Shown here piece after piece: positions 34,826 to 44,080 of a stretch of 64,000 nucleotides of DNA. Each line of letters begins with the position of its first letter. Positions within the stretch are counted from its first letter, which is position 1. The stretch is from Mycolicibacterium parafortuitum (lineage in GTDB: Bacteria; Actinomycetota; Actinomycetes; Mycobacteriales; Mycobacteriaceae). A program made the position numbers and the translations under genes. Location of the stretch: NCBI RefSeq assembly GCF_002086815.1, contig NZ_MVID01000003.1, positions 248,001 through 312,000 of the forward strand, written 5' to 3'. A model generated the notes under the pieces. That model searched no databases. It saw only the letters and a list, made by a program, of their open reading frames with translations, and was not told the DNA's origin.

Positions 34826-36199
34826 GTGAGCACACCGCACCGGGACAACGTCTTGTTCGTGCACTGGCACGATCTCGGCCGCTATCTCGGGGCCTACGGC
34901 CACGCCGATGTACACAGCCCTCGGATGGATCAACTGGCTTCCGAAGGCATCCTGCTGACCGCCGCGCATGCCACCGCACCGCTGTGCTCACCGTCGCGCG
35001 GGTCACTGTTCACCGGACGCTACCCGCAGAGCAACGGTCTGGTCGGGTTGGCCCACCACGGCTGGGAGTACCACGCCGGTGTGCGCACCCTCCCCCAACT
35101 GCTGTCCGAGAATGGCTGGTACACCGCGCTTTTCGGTATGCAGCACGAGACCTCGTACCCGGCCAAGCTCGGCTTCGACGAGTTCGACGTGTCCAACTCC
35201 TACTGCGAGTACGTCGTCGAACAGACCACGCGATGGCTCACCGACGCGCCCGAGACCCCGTTCTTCCTGACCGCCGGATTCTTCGAGACGCACCGGCCCT
35301 ACCCGCACGACCGGTACGAGCCCGCCGACGCCGACGCCGTCACGCTCCCGGATTACCTACCCGACACCGGTGACGTCCGGCAGGATCTCGCCGACTTCTA
35401 CGGTTCCATCGCCGTCGCCGACGCCGCCGTCGGGCAACTGCTCGACACCCTCGAATCCACCGGCCTCGACGAGAACACCTGGGTGGTCTTCGCCACCGAC
35501 CATGGGCCTGCGCTGCCCCGTGCGAAATCCACCCTGTACGACGCGGGCACCGGAATCGCGCTGATCATCCGCCCGCCGAAGAGCCGCGGCATCGCCCCGA
35601 AGCGCTACGACGAGCTGTTCAGCGGCGTCGACCTGGTCCCGACCCTGCTCGGACTGCTCGGCGTCGACATCCCCGCTGACATCGAAGGACTCTCCCACGC
35701 AACACAATTGGTGGTCGCCGAGACCGCCGCGGTGCGCGACGCGGTCTACACGATGAAGACGTACCACGATTCGTTCGACCCGATCCGCGCCGTGCGGACC
35801 AAGCAGTACAGCTACATCGAGAACTATGCCCATCGCCCGGTGCTCGACCTGCCGTGGGACATCGCCGACAGCGCCCCCGGACGTATCGTCGCGCCGCTGG
35901 CGGCCGGGCCGAGGCCGGAGCGCGAGTTGTACGACCTCGTCGCCGACCCGACCGAGTCGCACAATTTGCTGACCGACAGCATCTCCGATACCGCCGAGAA
36001 GGTCGCCACGGAGCTGTCGCTGCTGCTCGACGAGTGGCGTCAGAAGACCAACGACGTGATCCCGTCGGAGTTCGCCGGAACCCGGATCGCGGACCGCTAC
36101 ACCGAGACCTACCGACGCATCCTCGGAATCGAGTTGCCAAGTCGCTCAGCGAAAGCCACTCGCCGCGGCATCACCGAGGAGCGTGGCGGAACACAATAG
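34826..36199 (+). CDS. type I sulfatase, Rv0296c type
   Basis: A 457-residue arylsulfatase-family hydrolase. The formylglycine signature CSPSR lies in APLCSPSRGSLFTG near residue 55, so maturation by a formylglycine-generating enzyme is expected. Other elements are the N-terminal HWHDLGRYLGAYG metal site, FFETHRPYPHDRY and VFATDHGPALPRAK. It should cleave sulfate esters. The GTG start at 34826 has GAAGGGA about 7 bases upstream. It is followed by stf0 and sulfate-activation genes, so it may regulate or reverse the sulfation they produce. Confidence 0.92.
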   Translation: MSTPHRDNVLFVHWHDLGRYLGAYGHADVHSPRMDQLASEGILLTAAHATAPLCSPSRGSLFTGRYPQSNGLVGLAHHGWEYHAGVRTLPQLLSENGWYTALFGMQHETSYPAKLGFDEFDVSNSYCEYVVEQTTRWLTDAPETPFFLTAGFFETHRPYPHDRYEPADADAVTLPDYLPDTGDVRQDLADFYGSIAVADAAVGQLLDTLESTGLDENTWVVFATDHGPALPRAKSTLYDAGTGIALIIRPPKSRGIAPKRYDELFSGVDLVPTLLGLLGVDIPADIEGLSHATQLVVAETAAVRDAVYTMKTYHDSFDPIRAVRTKQYSYIENYAHRPVLDLPWDIADSAPGRIVAPLAAGPRPERELYDLVADPTESHNLLTDSISDTAEKVATELSLLLDEWRQKTNDVIPSEFAGTRIADRYTETYRRILGIELPSRSAKATRRGITEERGGTQ

Positions 36200-36265
36200 T
36201 TCTGCTCACCCTGATCGTAATTCCAAGGGGTGCCGGCCCGGGAACTTGCGGTTAAGCTCTCGCGC

Positions 36266-37069
36266 ATGTCTGCCACTCCGACGGCGTATCTGGTGATCGC
36301 TTCCCAGCGAAGCGGCAGCACGTTGCTGGTGGAATCCCTGCGGGCCACCGGCGTCGCCGGCGAGCCCGGAGAGTTCTTCCAGTACCTGCCGAGCACCAGC
36401 CAGTCGCCGCAGCCTAGGCAGTGGTTCGAGGGCGTCGACGACGAATCCATCCTGCGGCTGCTCGACCCGCTTGACGAGGGCAAGCCCGATCTGGCGCCTC
36501 CGGAGATCTGGCGGGACTACATCCGCACCGTCGGGCGTACCCCGAACGGCATCTGGGGCGGCAAGCTGATGTGGAACCAGACCCCGCTGCTGCTGCAGCG
36601 GGCCGAGGGGCTACCCGACCGCTCGGGCACCGGGCTGCTGTCGGCGATCCGCGATGTCGTGGGCAGCGATCCATTGCTGATCCACGTCTACCGTCCTGAC
36701 GTTGTGTCGCAGGCGGTTTCGTTCTGGCGCGCGGTGCAGACCCGGGTGTGGCGCGGCCGGCCCGACCCGGTGCGCGACGCCCGCGCCGAGTACCACGCCG
36801 GTGCGATCGCCCATGTGGTCTCGATGCTGCGCGCTCAGGAAGAGGGCTGGCGGAACTGGTTCGCCGAGGAGGACGTCGAACCGATGGACGTCCCGTATCC
36901 GGTGTTGTGGCGCAACCTGACCGACGTCGTCGCATCCGTGCTCGAGCAGATCGGTCAGGATCCGCGGCTGGCTCCCGCGCCGGTGCTGGAGCGCCAGGCC
37001 GATCATCGGTCCGACGCATGGGTAGACCGCTACCGGGCCGACGCCGAGCGGGAGGGGCTGCCGACGTGA
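36266..37069 (+). CDS. stf0: Stf0-type trehalose/glycolipid sulfotransferase
   Basis: A 267-residue PAPS-dependent sulfotransferase, the same length as Rv0295c. The 5'-phosphosulfate loop is [14 protein letters not shown] at the N-terminus, and [10 protein letters not shown] and [15 protein letters not shown] correspond to the Stf0 substrate and 3'-phosphate regions. Mycobacterial Stf0 transfers sulfate to the 2-position of trehalose, the first step to sulfolipid-type products. ATG 36266 is chosen from family length over the GTG/ATG-type start 36 bases upstream. Its stop overlaps cysD as GTGA. Confidence 0.93.
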   Translation: MSATPTAYLVIASQRSGSTLLVESLRATGVAGEPGEFFQYLPSTSQSPQPRQWFEGVDDESILRLLDPLDEGKPDLAPPEIWRDYIRTVGRTPNGIWGGKLMWNQTPLLLQRAEGLPDRSGTGLLSAIRDVVGSDPLLIHVYRPDVVSQAVSFWRAVQTRVWRGRPDPVRDARAEYHAGAIAHVVSMLRAQEEGWRNWFAEEDVEPMDVPYPVLWRNLTDVVASVLEQIGQDPRLAPAPVLERQADHRSDAWVDRYRADAEREGLPT

Positions 37070-37998
37070 GCACCGAAGTGCGTGACGCCACCTACGACAC
37101 CGTCCACGTCGACGAGCTGCGACTGCTGGAGGCCGAGGCCGTCCACATCATCCGCGAGGTCGTCGCCGAGTTGGAGCGGCCGGTGCTGCTGTTCTCCGCG
37201 GGCAAGGACTCGATCGTGCTGCTTCGGCTGGCGGAGAAGGCTTTTCGGCCCAGCCCCTTGCCGTTCCCGGTCATGCACGTCGACACCGGCCACAATTTCG
37301 GGGAGGTCATCGAGTTCCGCGACCGCCGGGTGACGGGGCAGGGCCATAAGCTGATCGTCGCTTCGGTGCAGGAATCGATCGACAGGGGCCGGGTACCCGA
37401 TCCGGGGCCCGGCGCCTCGCGGAACCGGCAGCAGACCAGGACACTGCTCGACGCACTGGAGGCTGGTCAGTTCGACGCCGCATTCGGCGGCGCCCGCCGC
37501 GACGAAGAGCGCGCCCGCGCCAAGGAACGCATCCTGAGCTTTCGCGACGAGTTCGGCCAGTGGGATCCGCGGGCGCAGCGGCCCGAACCCTGGTCGCTGT
37601 ACAACGGCCGGATCCGCAAGGGTGAGCAGGTCCGGGTGTTCCCGTTGAGCAACTGGACCGAGCTCGACATCTGGCGTTACATCGCGCTGGAGAACCTGGA
37701 GCTGCCGTCGATCTACTTCGCGCACGAGCGTGAGGTGTTCGAGCGCGACGGGATCCTGCTCGCGGTGTCCGAGTACGCCCTGCCGCGCGACGGGGAGTCC
37801 GCGAACGTGGAGTGGGTGCGCTACCGCACCGTCGGTGATCTGACGATCACCGGTGCCGTGCGCTCCCGGGCCACGACGATTGACGGGGTGATCGCCGAGA
37901 TCTCGGCGGCGACGGTGTCCGAGCGCGGGGAGACCCGCGCCGATGACCGGACGTCGGCGGCGGCGATGGAGGACCGAAAGCGCGAGGGGTATTTCTGA
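37066..37998 (+). CDS. cysD: sulfate adenylyltransferase subunit 2
   Basis: A 310-residue PP-loop ATP sulfurylase subunit. The pyrophosphate loop is [20 protein letters not shown], followed by [37 protein letters not shown] and [14 protein letters not shown], all standard CysD blocks. With CysN it forms adenosine 5'-phosphosulfate from ATP and sulfate. GTG 37066 overlaps the stf0 stop, directly linking sulfotransferase and cofactor supply. Its stop shares a base with the cysNC start. Confidence 0.97.
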   Translation: MSTEVRDATYDTVHVDELRLLEAEAVHIIREVVAELERPVLLFSAGKDSIVLLRLAEKAFRPSPLPFPVMHVDTGHNFGEVIEFRDRRVTGQGHKLIVASVQESIDRGRVPDPGPGASRNRQQTRTLLDALEAGQFDAAFGGARRDEERARAKERILSFRDEFGQWDPRAQRPEPWSLYNGRIRKGEQVRVFPLSNWTELDIWRYIALENLELPSIYFAHEREVFERDGILLAVSEYALPRDGESANVEWVRYRTVGDLTITGAVRSRATTIDGVIAEISAATVSERGETRADDRTSAAAMEDRKREGYF

Positions 37999-39857
37999 TG
38001 AGCGCACGCCAACTCCTCCGCATCACCACCGCGGGCTCGGTCGACGACGGTAAGAGCACGCTGATCGGGCGGCTGCTGCACGACACCGACAGCCTGCCGC
38101 TGGACCATCTGGAGGCGGTCACCGACGAGGCGGGCGTCGCCGATCTCGCGGCGCTGTCCGACGGTCTGCGCGCGGAGCGCGAGCAGGGCATCACGATCGA
38201 CGTGGCCTACCGATTCTTCTCCACCGAGACCCGCAGCTACATCCTGACCGACACCCCCGGACACGAGCGCTACACCCGCAACATGTTCACCGGCGCGTCC
38301 AACGCGCACGTCGCGGTTCTGCTGGTGGACGCCCGCGCCGGCGTGCTGCGCCAGACGAATCGGCACGCCCGGATCGCGAAGCTGTTGGGCATCAAGCATT
38401 TCGTCGCCGCGGTGAACAAGATCGACCTGGTGAACTTCGACGAGGACCGGTTCCGTGAGGTCGAGGCACAGCTGAACAAGGTGGCCGCCCGGCTCGGCGG
38501 TGCGGACATCACGGTCATCCCGGTCGCGGCCAAGCTCGGCGACAACGTCGTGCAGCGTTCCGGCAACACGCCTTGGTATCAGGGGCCGACCTTGCTGGAA
38601 TACCTCGAGGCGGTCGAACTGGCTGCGCCGCATGCCGAGTCACGCAGCCTGCGGCTGCCGGTGCAGTGGGTGTCGCGGCCGGATGCGCAGCAGCGCCGCT
38701 GCTACACCGGGCGTCTCGCCGGCGGCACCCTCAGCATCGGGGACGCCGTCGTCAGCCTGCCCGCGGGTACCCGCTCGACGGTGACCGCGGTCGACACCCT
38801 GGACGACGAGCGCAGCACCGCCGTTGCGCCGCTGTCGGTTTCGATCGAACTGGCCGACGATATCGACGTCGGCCGCGGCGATGTCTTGGTCAGCGGCGCC
38901 GACGACGCCGCGCTGCCCGTGCTGGCCCGCGAGCTCGACGCCACGGTGTGCTGGTTCCGTGAGGCCCCGCTGCGCGCCGGTGACCGGCTCGCGCTCAAGC
39001 AGGGCACCCGGACCGTCCGCGCCACCGTGCAGGCGCTGCACTCGCGGCTGGATCCCGAGACGCTCGACGAACTCGACAACCCGGTCGAGTTGGTGCTCAA
39101 CGACATCGGCTCGGTCACGCTGCGTACCAGTTCGATCGTCGTCGCCGACCCGTACACCGAGAACCGGGACAGCGGAGCGTTCATCCTGATCGACGAGTCC
39201 ACCAACGACACCGTCGGCGCGGGCACCATCGTCGAGCCTCGCGAGGTCAAGCCTGGCGAGCAGACCCGCAACGACATCCGTTGGCATCCTTCTTCTCTGG
39301 ACCGCGAATACCGCAAGAGCGCGACCGGCCAGAAGGGCGCGACGATCTGGTTCACCGGTCTGCCTGCCTCCGGTAAGTCGACGGTCGCGGTGGCCGTCGA
39401 GCGCGCACTGGTGGATTCGGGTCAGGTCGCCTATCTGCTCGACGGCGACAACATCCGTCACGGCCTCTCCGACGACCTGGGTTTCTCGGCCGGTGACCGC
39501 GCCGAGAACATTCGCCGCGTCGGCCATCTCACGCGGTTGTTCGCCGATGCCGGTGTCGTCGCGCTGGCGTCGCTGGTGTCTCCGCTGAAGTCCGACCGCG
39601 AGATCGCCCGGGCGCTGAACGACGCGGCGAAACTCCCGTTCATCGAGGTCTACGTCGCCACACCCCGCGAGGAATGCGAGAAGCGGGATCCGAAGGGCCT
39701 TTACGCGCGGGCCCGCACCGGCGAACTCAAGGGTCTCACCGGTGTCGACGCGCCGTATGAGCCGCCGGAGAATCCCGACCTGGTGCTCGACACCACCGAC
39801 GCGGACATCGACACGCTCGTCGCCCAGGTGATCGACCTGCTCGACCAGCGCCGCTGA
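37998..39857 (+). CDS. cysNC: bifunctional sulfate adenylyltransferase GTPase / APS kinase
   Basis: A 619-residue CysN-CysC fusion. The N-terminal GTPase part has TTAGSVDDGKSTLIGRLL, DTPGHERYTRNM and NKIDL, with elongation-factor-like domains to about residue 430. From about 445 the APS kinase part has WFTGLPASGKST (Walker A), LLDGDNIRHGL and the DPKGLYARARTGELKGLTG lid. Together with CysD it converts sulfate to PAPS. This supplies the adjacent Stf0 and also reductive sulfate assimilation. Confidence 0.97.
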   Translation: MSARQLLRITTAGSVDDGKSTLIGRLLHDTDSLPLDHLEAVTDEAGVADLAALSDGLRAEREQGITIDVAYRFFSTETRSYILTDTPGHERYTRNMFTGASNAHVAVLLVDARAGVLRQTNRHARIAKLLGIKHFVAAVNKIDLVNFDEDRFREVEAQLNKVAARLGGADITVIPVAAKLGDNVVQRSGNTPWYQGPTLLEYLEAVELAAPHAESRSLRLPVQWVSRPDAQQRRCYTGRLAGGTLSIGDAVVSLPAGTRSTVTAVDTLDDERSTAVAPLSVSIELADDIDVGRGDVLVSGADDAALPVLARELDATVCWFREAPLRAGDRLALKQGTRTVRATVQALHSRLDPETLDELDNPVELVLNDIGSVTLRTSSIVVADPYTENRDSGAFILIDESTNDTVGAGTIVEPREVKPGEQTRNDIRWHPSSLDREYRKSATGQKGATIWFTGLPASGKSTVAVAVERALVDSGQVAYLLDGDNIRHGLSDDLGFSAGDRAENIRRVGHLTRLFADAGVVALASLVSPLKSDREIARALNDAAKLPFIEVYVATPREECEKRDPKGLYARARTGELKGLTGVDAPYEPPENPDLVLDTTDADIDTLVAQVIDLLDQRR

Positions 39858-39861
39858 GGCG

Positions 39862-40626
39862 TCACTTCACCTGTGCGACAACGAAGATCCGCCGGAACGG
39901 GAAGAAGGTGATCCCGTCCGGGCGGGCTGGGTACGCCGCGTCCAGTGCGGGAATCAGCTCTTCACGGAACCGCGCCCAGTCGGCGTCCGACAGCGCGGCG
40001 CGCACCGGCCGCAGCGTGGTGCCCCGAATCCACTCGAGCACCGGGTCCGGTCCGGTCAGTTCGTGCACGTACGTCGTCTCCCACGCGTCGACGCGGCATC
40101 CGGCGTCGGTCAGCAGCGCGGCGTAGTCCGCCGCCGACCGCACCACCTCGGACGTCTCGAACGGGAAGCCGCGCAACACGTCCGCCCACCGGGGGCTCGT
40201 CACCAGATCCCGGACCGCCCGATGGGACGGCGCATCGAAGTTACCCGGCACCTGGAACGCGATCCACGCCCCGGCGGCCAGTTGCGCGGCCCAGCGCGCC
40301 AGCAGTTCAGGATGCTCGGGCACCCAGTGCAGCGTCGCATTGCTGACCAGCAGGTCGGTGTCGGGTGCGGGCACCCAGTCCCGGACGTCGCCGACGCGGG
40401 CGTCCAGACCCCGGTTTCGCGCGGCCTCGACCATCTCCGGCGAGGAGTCCAGCGCCTCGACGACCGCGCCCGGCCAGCGCTGGGCCAGCGTCTCGGTGAG
40501 ATTGCCGGGACCACACCCCAGGTCGGCGATCCGGCGCGGTGCGCGGACACCGACGCGCGCGAGCAGGTCGAAGAACGGCCTGCCCCGGTGGTCCGCGTAG
40601 GTCAGGTACACGTCCGGGTTCCACAT
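39862..40626 (-). CDS. tam: trans-aconitate 2-methyltransferase
   Basis: A 254-residue SAM-dependent methyltransferase. The N-terminus [18 protein letters not shown] is characteristic of Tam, followed by motif [17 protein letters not shown] and the acidic strand end ALDSSPEM. The family methylates trans-aconitate, a by-product that inhibits aconitase. The position beside stf0 and the Rv0293-type hydrolase follows the M. tuberculosis order. The start ATG is at 40626. It converges on cysNC with a 4-base gap. Confidence 0.93.
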   Translation of the reverse strand: MWNPDVYLTYADHRGRPFFDLLARVGVRAPRRIADLGCGPGNLTETLAQRWPGAVVEALDSSPEMVEAARNRGLDARVGDVRDWVPAPDTDLLVSNATLHWVPEHPELLARWAAQLAAGAWIAFQVPGNFDAPSHRAVRDLVTSPRWADVLRGFPFETSEVVRSAADYAALLTDAGCRVDAWETTYVHELTGPDPVLEWIRGTTLRPVRAALSDADWARFREELIPALDAAYPARPDGITFFPFRRIFVVAQVK

Positions 40627-40657
40627 GAGGCCAGTCTGCCGCGCTAGGCTGCGAAAC

Positions 40658-41854
40658 GTGGAGCCCAACAGTGTGCCCGCTGACGTGCCACCGATCCCGG
40701 TCCCCGATGTTCCCGGGGAGGACGCCGGCGCGGGCGGACTCCCCCGCCGGGTCGACCTGACGCTACGCCAGCGCCTGATCGTGGACTCCTCGGCGGTCGC
40801 GGACCTGGCGCTGCGCACGTCGATCGCGTCGCTGCTGAGCGCGACGATGGTGCCCTCGCTCGCGCAGGCTTTGCACAAGTCGGCATCCCGGACCGAGCAG
40901 GAGCACCTGCGGTTCTACGCCGAACTCGCCGCGGCCAAGGATCCGGAGCTGTCGTTCCCGGCGCCGCAGGACCTTCCGAGGGTGTCGTCGCGGCCCGCCA
41001 ACCCGGTCGCCGAATGGGTCGCGCACGGAAACGTCCGCAACATCCGCTTCGACAGCAGCTTCCGCGCCGTCAACCCGGCACTGCGGGACCAGTGCGCCGG
41101 CTTCGTCCGCAACAACGTGGTGCACGCCCAGCACTGGCGCCACGACGACGGGCCCCGGCCGACCCTGTGCCTGATCCACGGTTTCATGGGTTCGGCGTAC
41201 CTGTTCAACGGCCTGTTCTTCTCGCTGCCGTGGTTCTACCGCAGCGGATACGACGTGATGCTGTACACGTTGCCGTTCCACGGCCGCCGCGCCGAGAAGT
41301 ACTCGCCGTTCAGCGGCCACGGCTACTTCGCCCACGGCATGGCGGGTTTCGCCGAGGCGATGGCCCAGGCTGTGCACGACTTCCGCTCGCTGCTGGACTA
41401 TCTCGAGTTCACCGGCGTCGACCGCATCGCGCTGACCGGGATGTCACTGGGCGGCTACACGTCCGCGCTGATCGCCAGCGTCGACGACCGCATCCAGGCC
41501 GTCATCCCGAACGTTCCCGTCGTCACCCCGGACCGCACGGTGGACGAATGGTTCCCCGCGAACAAGGTTGTCGCGCTGCGGGACTGGATCGCACGCACCG
41601 ACACCGAACTCGTCGACACGGCGACCATGTACTCGTCACCGCTGAACTACCGGCCCATCCCGGCCAAGGATCGCCGGCTGATCATCGCCGGTCTCGGGGA
41701 CCGGCTGGCACCGCCCGAACAGGCGGAGTTGTTGTGGAAGCACTGGGACCGCTGCGCGTTCCACTGGTTCCCGGGCAACCACGTGCTGCACGTGAGCCAG
41801 CCGGATTACCTTCGCCGGATGACGCGCTTCCTGGCGCCGTTCATGTTCGACTGA
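40658..41854 (+). CDS. alpha/beta hydrolase, Rv0293c type
   Basis: A 398-residue protein starting at GTG 40658 ([10 protein letters not shown]). The hydrolase core begins around residue 150 with the oxyanion motif [14 protein letters not shown], then the nucleophile elbow [12 protein letters not shown], and ends with a His-containing [12 protein letters not shown] segment. The N-terminal 140 residues are helical and specific to this family. There is no signal peptide. The substrate is unknown. The 3' end overlaps eccE3 by 14 bases in convergent orientation. Confidence 0.88.
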   Translation: MEPNSVPADVPPIPVPDVPGEDAGAGGLPRRVDLTLRQRLIVDSSAVADLALRTSIASLLSATMVPSLAQALHKSASRTEQEHLRFYAELAAAKDPELSFPAPQDLPRVSSRPANPVAEWVAHGNVRNIRFDSSFRAVNPALRDQCAGFVRNNVVHAQHWRHDDGPRPTLCLIHGFMGSAYLFNGLFFSLPWFYRSGYDVMLYTLPFHGRRAEKYSPFSGHGYFAHGMAGFAEAMAQAVHDFRSLLDYLEFTGVDRIALTGMSLGGYTSALIASVDDRIQAVIPNVPVVTPDRTVDEWFPANKVVALRDWIARTDTELVDTATMYSSPLNYRPIPAKDRRLIIAGLGDRLAPPEQAELLWKHWDRCAFHWFPGNHVLHVSQPDYLRRMTRFLAPFMFD

Positions 41855-42716
41855 GCTCGGGCACCTGCGGAATCCCCGGCGCCGGTTGTGCGCTCAGTCG
41901 CCGGTCGGACGCGGGGCTCAGCGCGATCAGCGCGACACGATGCCGACCACGCTCCGCGGTCAGCCCGGCGATCGGCGCCTTGGCACCGGGACGGTCACCG
42001 GTGCGCAGCGCGCATGCCGCCGCCGTCTCGGGATACGCACGGGTACCGGTGAATTCGACGGCGGTCCACACCTCCGCCGCGTCGACGGACCGCAGCGCGT
42101 CCAGGGTCTCGGCGAGCGTGCCTGCCGCGACGCGGTACGCGGCGAGATGACCGCGTCCGTCGGACACACCGCGCCAGGTCTCCTTCGCGTCGTCGCCGAC
42201 CGGGACCGGCGGGGCCTCGTCGAAGGACACCTGCCGGCCGAGTTCGCGGAGATGGTCGGCCAGCCGGCGAGCGGCCAGGTGTGCGGTGTCGTGCAACGGG
42301 ATCCGCGCCGAACGTGCGGTCAGCGCGGCGATGTTGTCGGCCGCGCCGAGGGTCAGGCTGACCCAGGTGGACCGGGAGTCCGGAAGGGCGCGGGTGGTGA
42401 CCCGGACCTTGTCGAGCCGGATTCCGTAGCGGTCCAGGTAGCCGGCCAGCAGCGCATACGGCGGCTCGCCGTCGACCCGCAGCACCACCGTCGCGTACTC
42501 GCCGGAACGGGCATCGGCGCCACGGCGGCGGCCGGTGAGCAGGGCGATCCGGCGTGCGATGATCGTCGTCACGAAAAGCCCGCGCCACCAGGCGAACAGG
42601 ATAACGATGGCGGCGACGGCCGCGCCGAGCAGCCAGCGTTCACCGGTGCTCTGCCACGGGTAGGCCATCACCGCCGGGATGACGAACAACGCGGCCAGCG
42701 TGAGCCGGACGATCAT
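41841..42716 (-). CDS. eccE3: ESX-3 secretion component EccE3
   Basis: A 291-residue EccE protein with two N-terminal membrane helices (LTLAALFVIPAVMAY and WLLGAAVAAIVILFAW), then a cytoplasmic domain. EccE sits at the periphery of the type VII secretion membrane complex with EccB, EccC and EccD. Its start overlaps the mycP3 stop as ATGA. It is the last gene of the esx-3 locus, as in other mycobacteria. Confidence 0.95.
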   Translation of the reverse strand: MIVRLTLAALFVIPAVMAYPWQSTGERWLLGAAVAAIVILFAWWRGLFVTTIIARRIALLTGRRRGADARSGEYATVVLRVDGEPPYALLAGYLDRYGIRLDKVRVTTRALPDSRSTWVSLTLGAADNIAALTARSARIPLHDTAHLAARRLADHLRELGRQVSFDEAPPVPVGDDAKETWRGVSDGRGHLAAYRVAAGTLAETLDALRSVDAAEVWTAVEFTGTRAYPETAAACALRTGDRPGAKAPIAGLTAERGRHRVALIALSPASDRRLSAQPAPGIPQVPELSRT

Positions 42717-44077
42717 GACTGTGAGTCCTTTCGTTTCGCGCGCACGGCGACCACGACCACCACGGCCAGCGCCAGGGCGCCGGCTCCGGTGAACGCGACG
42801 ATGCGCGGCAACAGTTCGGCGGGCTCGTCGGCCGGCGGTGCGGTCACCTCGCGCACCGCGGCCGGATCCACATCGGACGAGGGCACATTCCAGGTCAATG
42901 CGGCCACCGGATCGACGGTGCCCGCACCGACCAGATTCGACGGGGACCTGGCCGCTCCGCTGGCGGTCGCGGTGAGGCGCTCGATCACCTGCGGGGCCGT
43001 CAGCTCGGGAAAACGGCTGCGCACCAATGCCGCGGTGCCCGCCACATAGGCGCTCGCGTAGCCGGTGCCGGCGACCGGGACAAGCTGCTCGTTGCCCGGC
43101 AGCGCATTGGCAGGGCCTCCGGTCTCGTCGTTACCCACCGACACGACGCCCTCACCGGGCGCGGCGATGCCGACCCAGGGCCCGGCCATGGTGAACGACG
43201 ACGCACGGCCGTCGGACGCGAGCGAACCGACCGACAGCACGTACTGCTGCCACCAGGCCGGGACGGACAGGTCGGTGACCCCGGACCAGTTGCGGGGATC
43301 CGACGGTTGCGCGGGGTCGCCGAGCGGATTGGACCGGCAACCCGAGAGACCGTCGGTGTCGCCGGCCGCCGCGACGATCACGGCGTCCTTGTCGACCGCC
43401 GCGTAGCGCAGTGCGGCCCCGAGATCGTTCTGGTCGATCTGCGCTGCTGCGGGGACACAGACCGGGTTCGACACGGTGATCACCCGCGCACCCGCGTCGG
43501 CGGCGCGCACGACCGCGCGCGCCAGCGCCCTGATCTCGGCGGCCGCGCGGGCCAGCGCCGGGTCCTCGCCGGGATCGCTCGGTGAATAGCGCGGCGAGCT
43601 CTGGCGGATCGCGAGGATCCGCGCGGCCGGTGCGACGCCCGAGAAACCGTCCTCACCGGGTTGTCCCGCGATCAGACCGGCCACGAACGTGCCGTGGCCG
43701 TCGCAGTCGGTCAGCCCGTCACCGGAGCCGACGTAGTCGCCGCCGGGGTCGACGTTGGGCAGCCGCGGTCCGGGCGTGACGCCGGTGCCGATCACCGCGA
43801 CGAGCTGATCCCTGCCGTCGCTGTGCCGCCGCGCCTCGGCCAGCCCGAGCGACAGCTGGTTCGGGCCCGGCGCGGCGACATCGGATCCGGGCAACACCCC
43901 GGTGGTGACGCACGGATTCCGTTGCGTCATCGGCACCACCGCCGCCGACGAGCTGGGCGGTGCCGCGTCGGCATCGACCTCCGGCGGGGTGATCGCACCG
44001 GCGGACGGCCCGCCGATCACGAGCACCGCCGAGGTCACCGCCAGCGCCGCGGCGGTGGACCGGATCAACGAGCCCAT
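42713..44077 (-). CDS. mycP3: ESX-3 mycosin MycP3, subtilase fold with altered active site
   Basis: A 454-residue membrane-anchored subtilase: signal peptide, protease domain and C-terminal helix (AFTGAGALALAVVVVVAV). Mycosins cap and stabilise the ESX membrane complex. The active-site blocks align clearly but are changed. The Asp motif reads VIGTGV (Gly97 in place of Asp, codon 43787-43789); the His motif CDGHGT keeps His128; the oxyanion block reads AAAGD (Asp240 instead of Asn); and the Ser motif reads GTGYASAYVAG (Gly339 instead of Ser, codon 43061-43063). The frame is intact, so it may be a structural pseudoprotease. Mycosin presence, more than its activity, is known to be needed for ESX secretion. 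Confidence 0.93.
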   Translation of the reverse strand: MGSLIRSTAAALAVTSAVLVIGGPSAGAITPPEVDADAAPPSSSAAVVPMTQRNPCVTTGVLPGSDVAAPGPNQLSLGLAEARRHSDGRDQLVAVIGTGVTPGPRLPNVDPGGDYVGSGDGLTDCDGHGTFVAGLIAGQPGEDGFSGVAPAARILAIRQSSPRYSPSDPGEDPALARAAAEIRALARAVVRAADAGARVITVSNPVCVPAAAQIDQNDLGAALRYAAVDKDAVIVAAAGDTDGLSGCRSNPLGDPAQPSDPRNWSGVTDLSVPAWWQQYVLSVGSLASDGRASSFTMAGPWVGIAAPGEGVVSVGNDETGGPANALPGNEQLVPVAGTGYASAYVAGTAALVRSRFPELTAPQVIERLTATASGAARSPSNLVGAGTVDPVAALTWNVPSSDVDPAAVREVTAPPADEPAELLPRIVAFTGAGALALAVVVVVAVRAKRKDSQS

Positions 44078-44080
44078 CGC

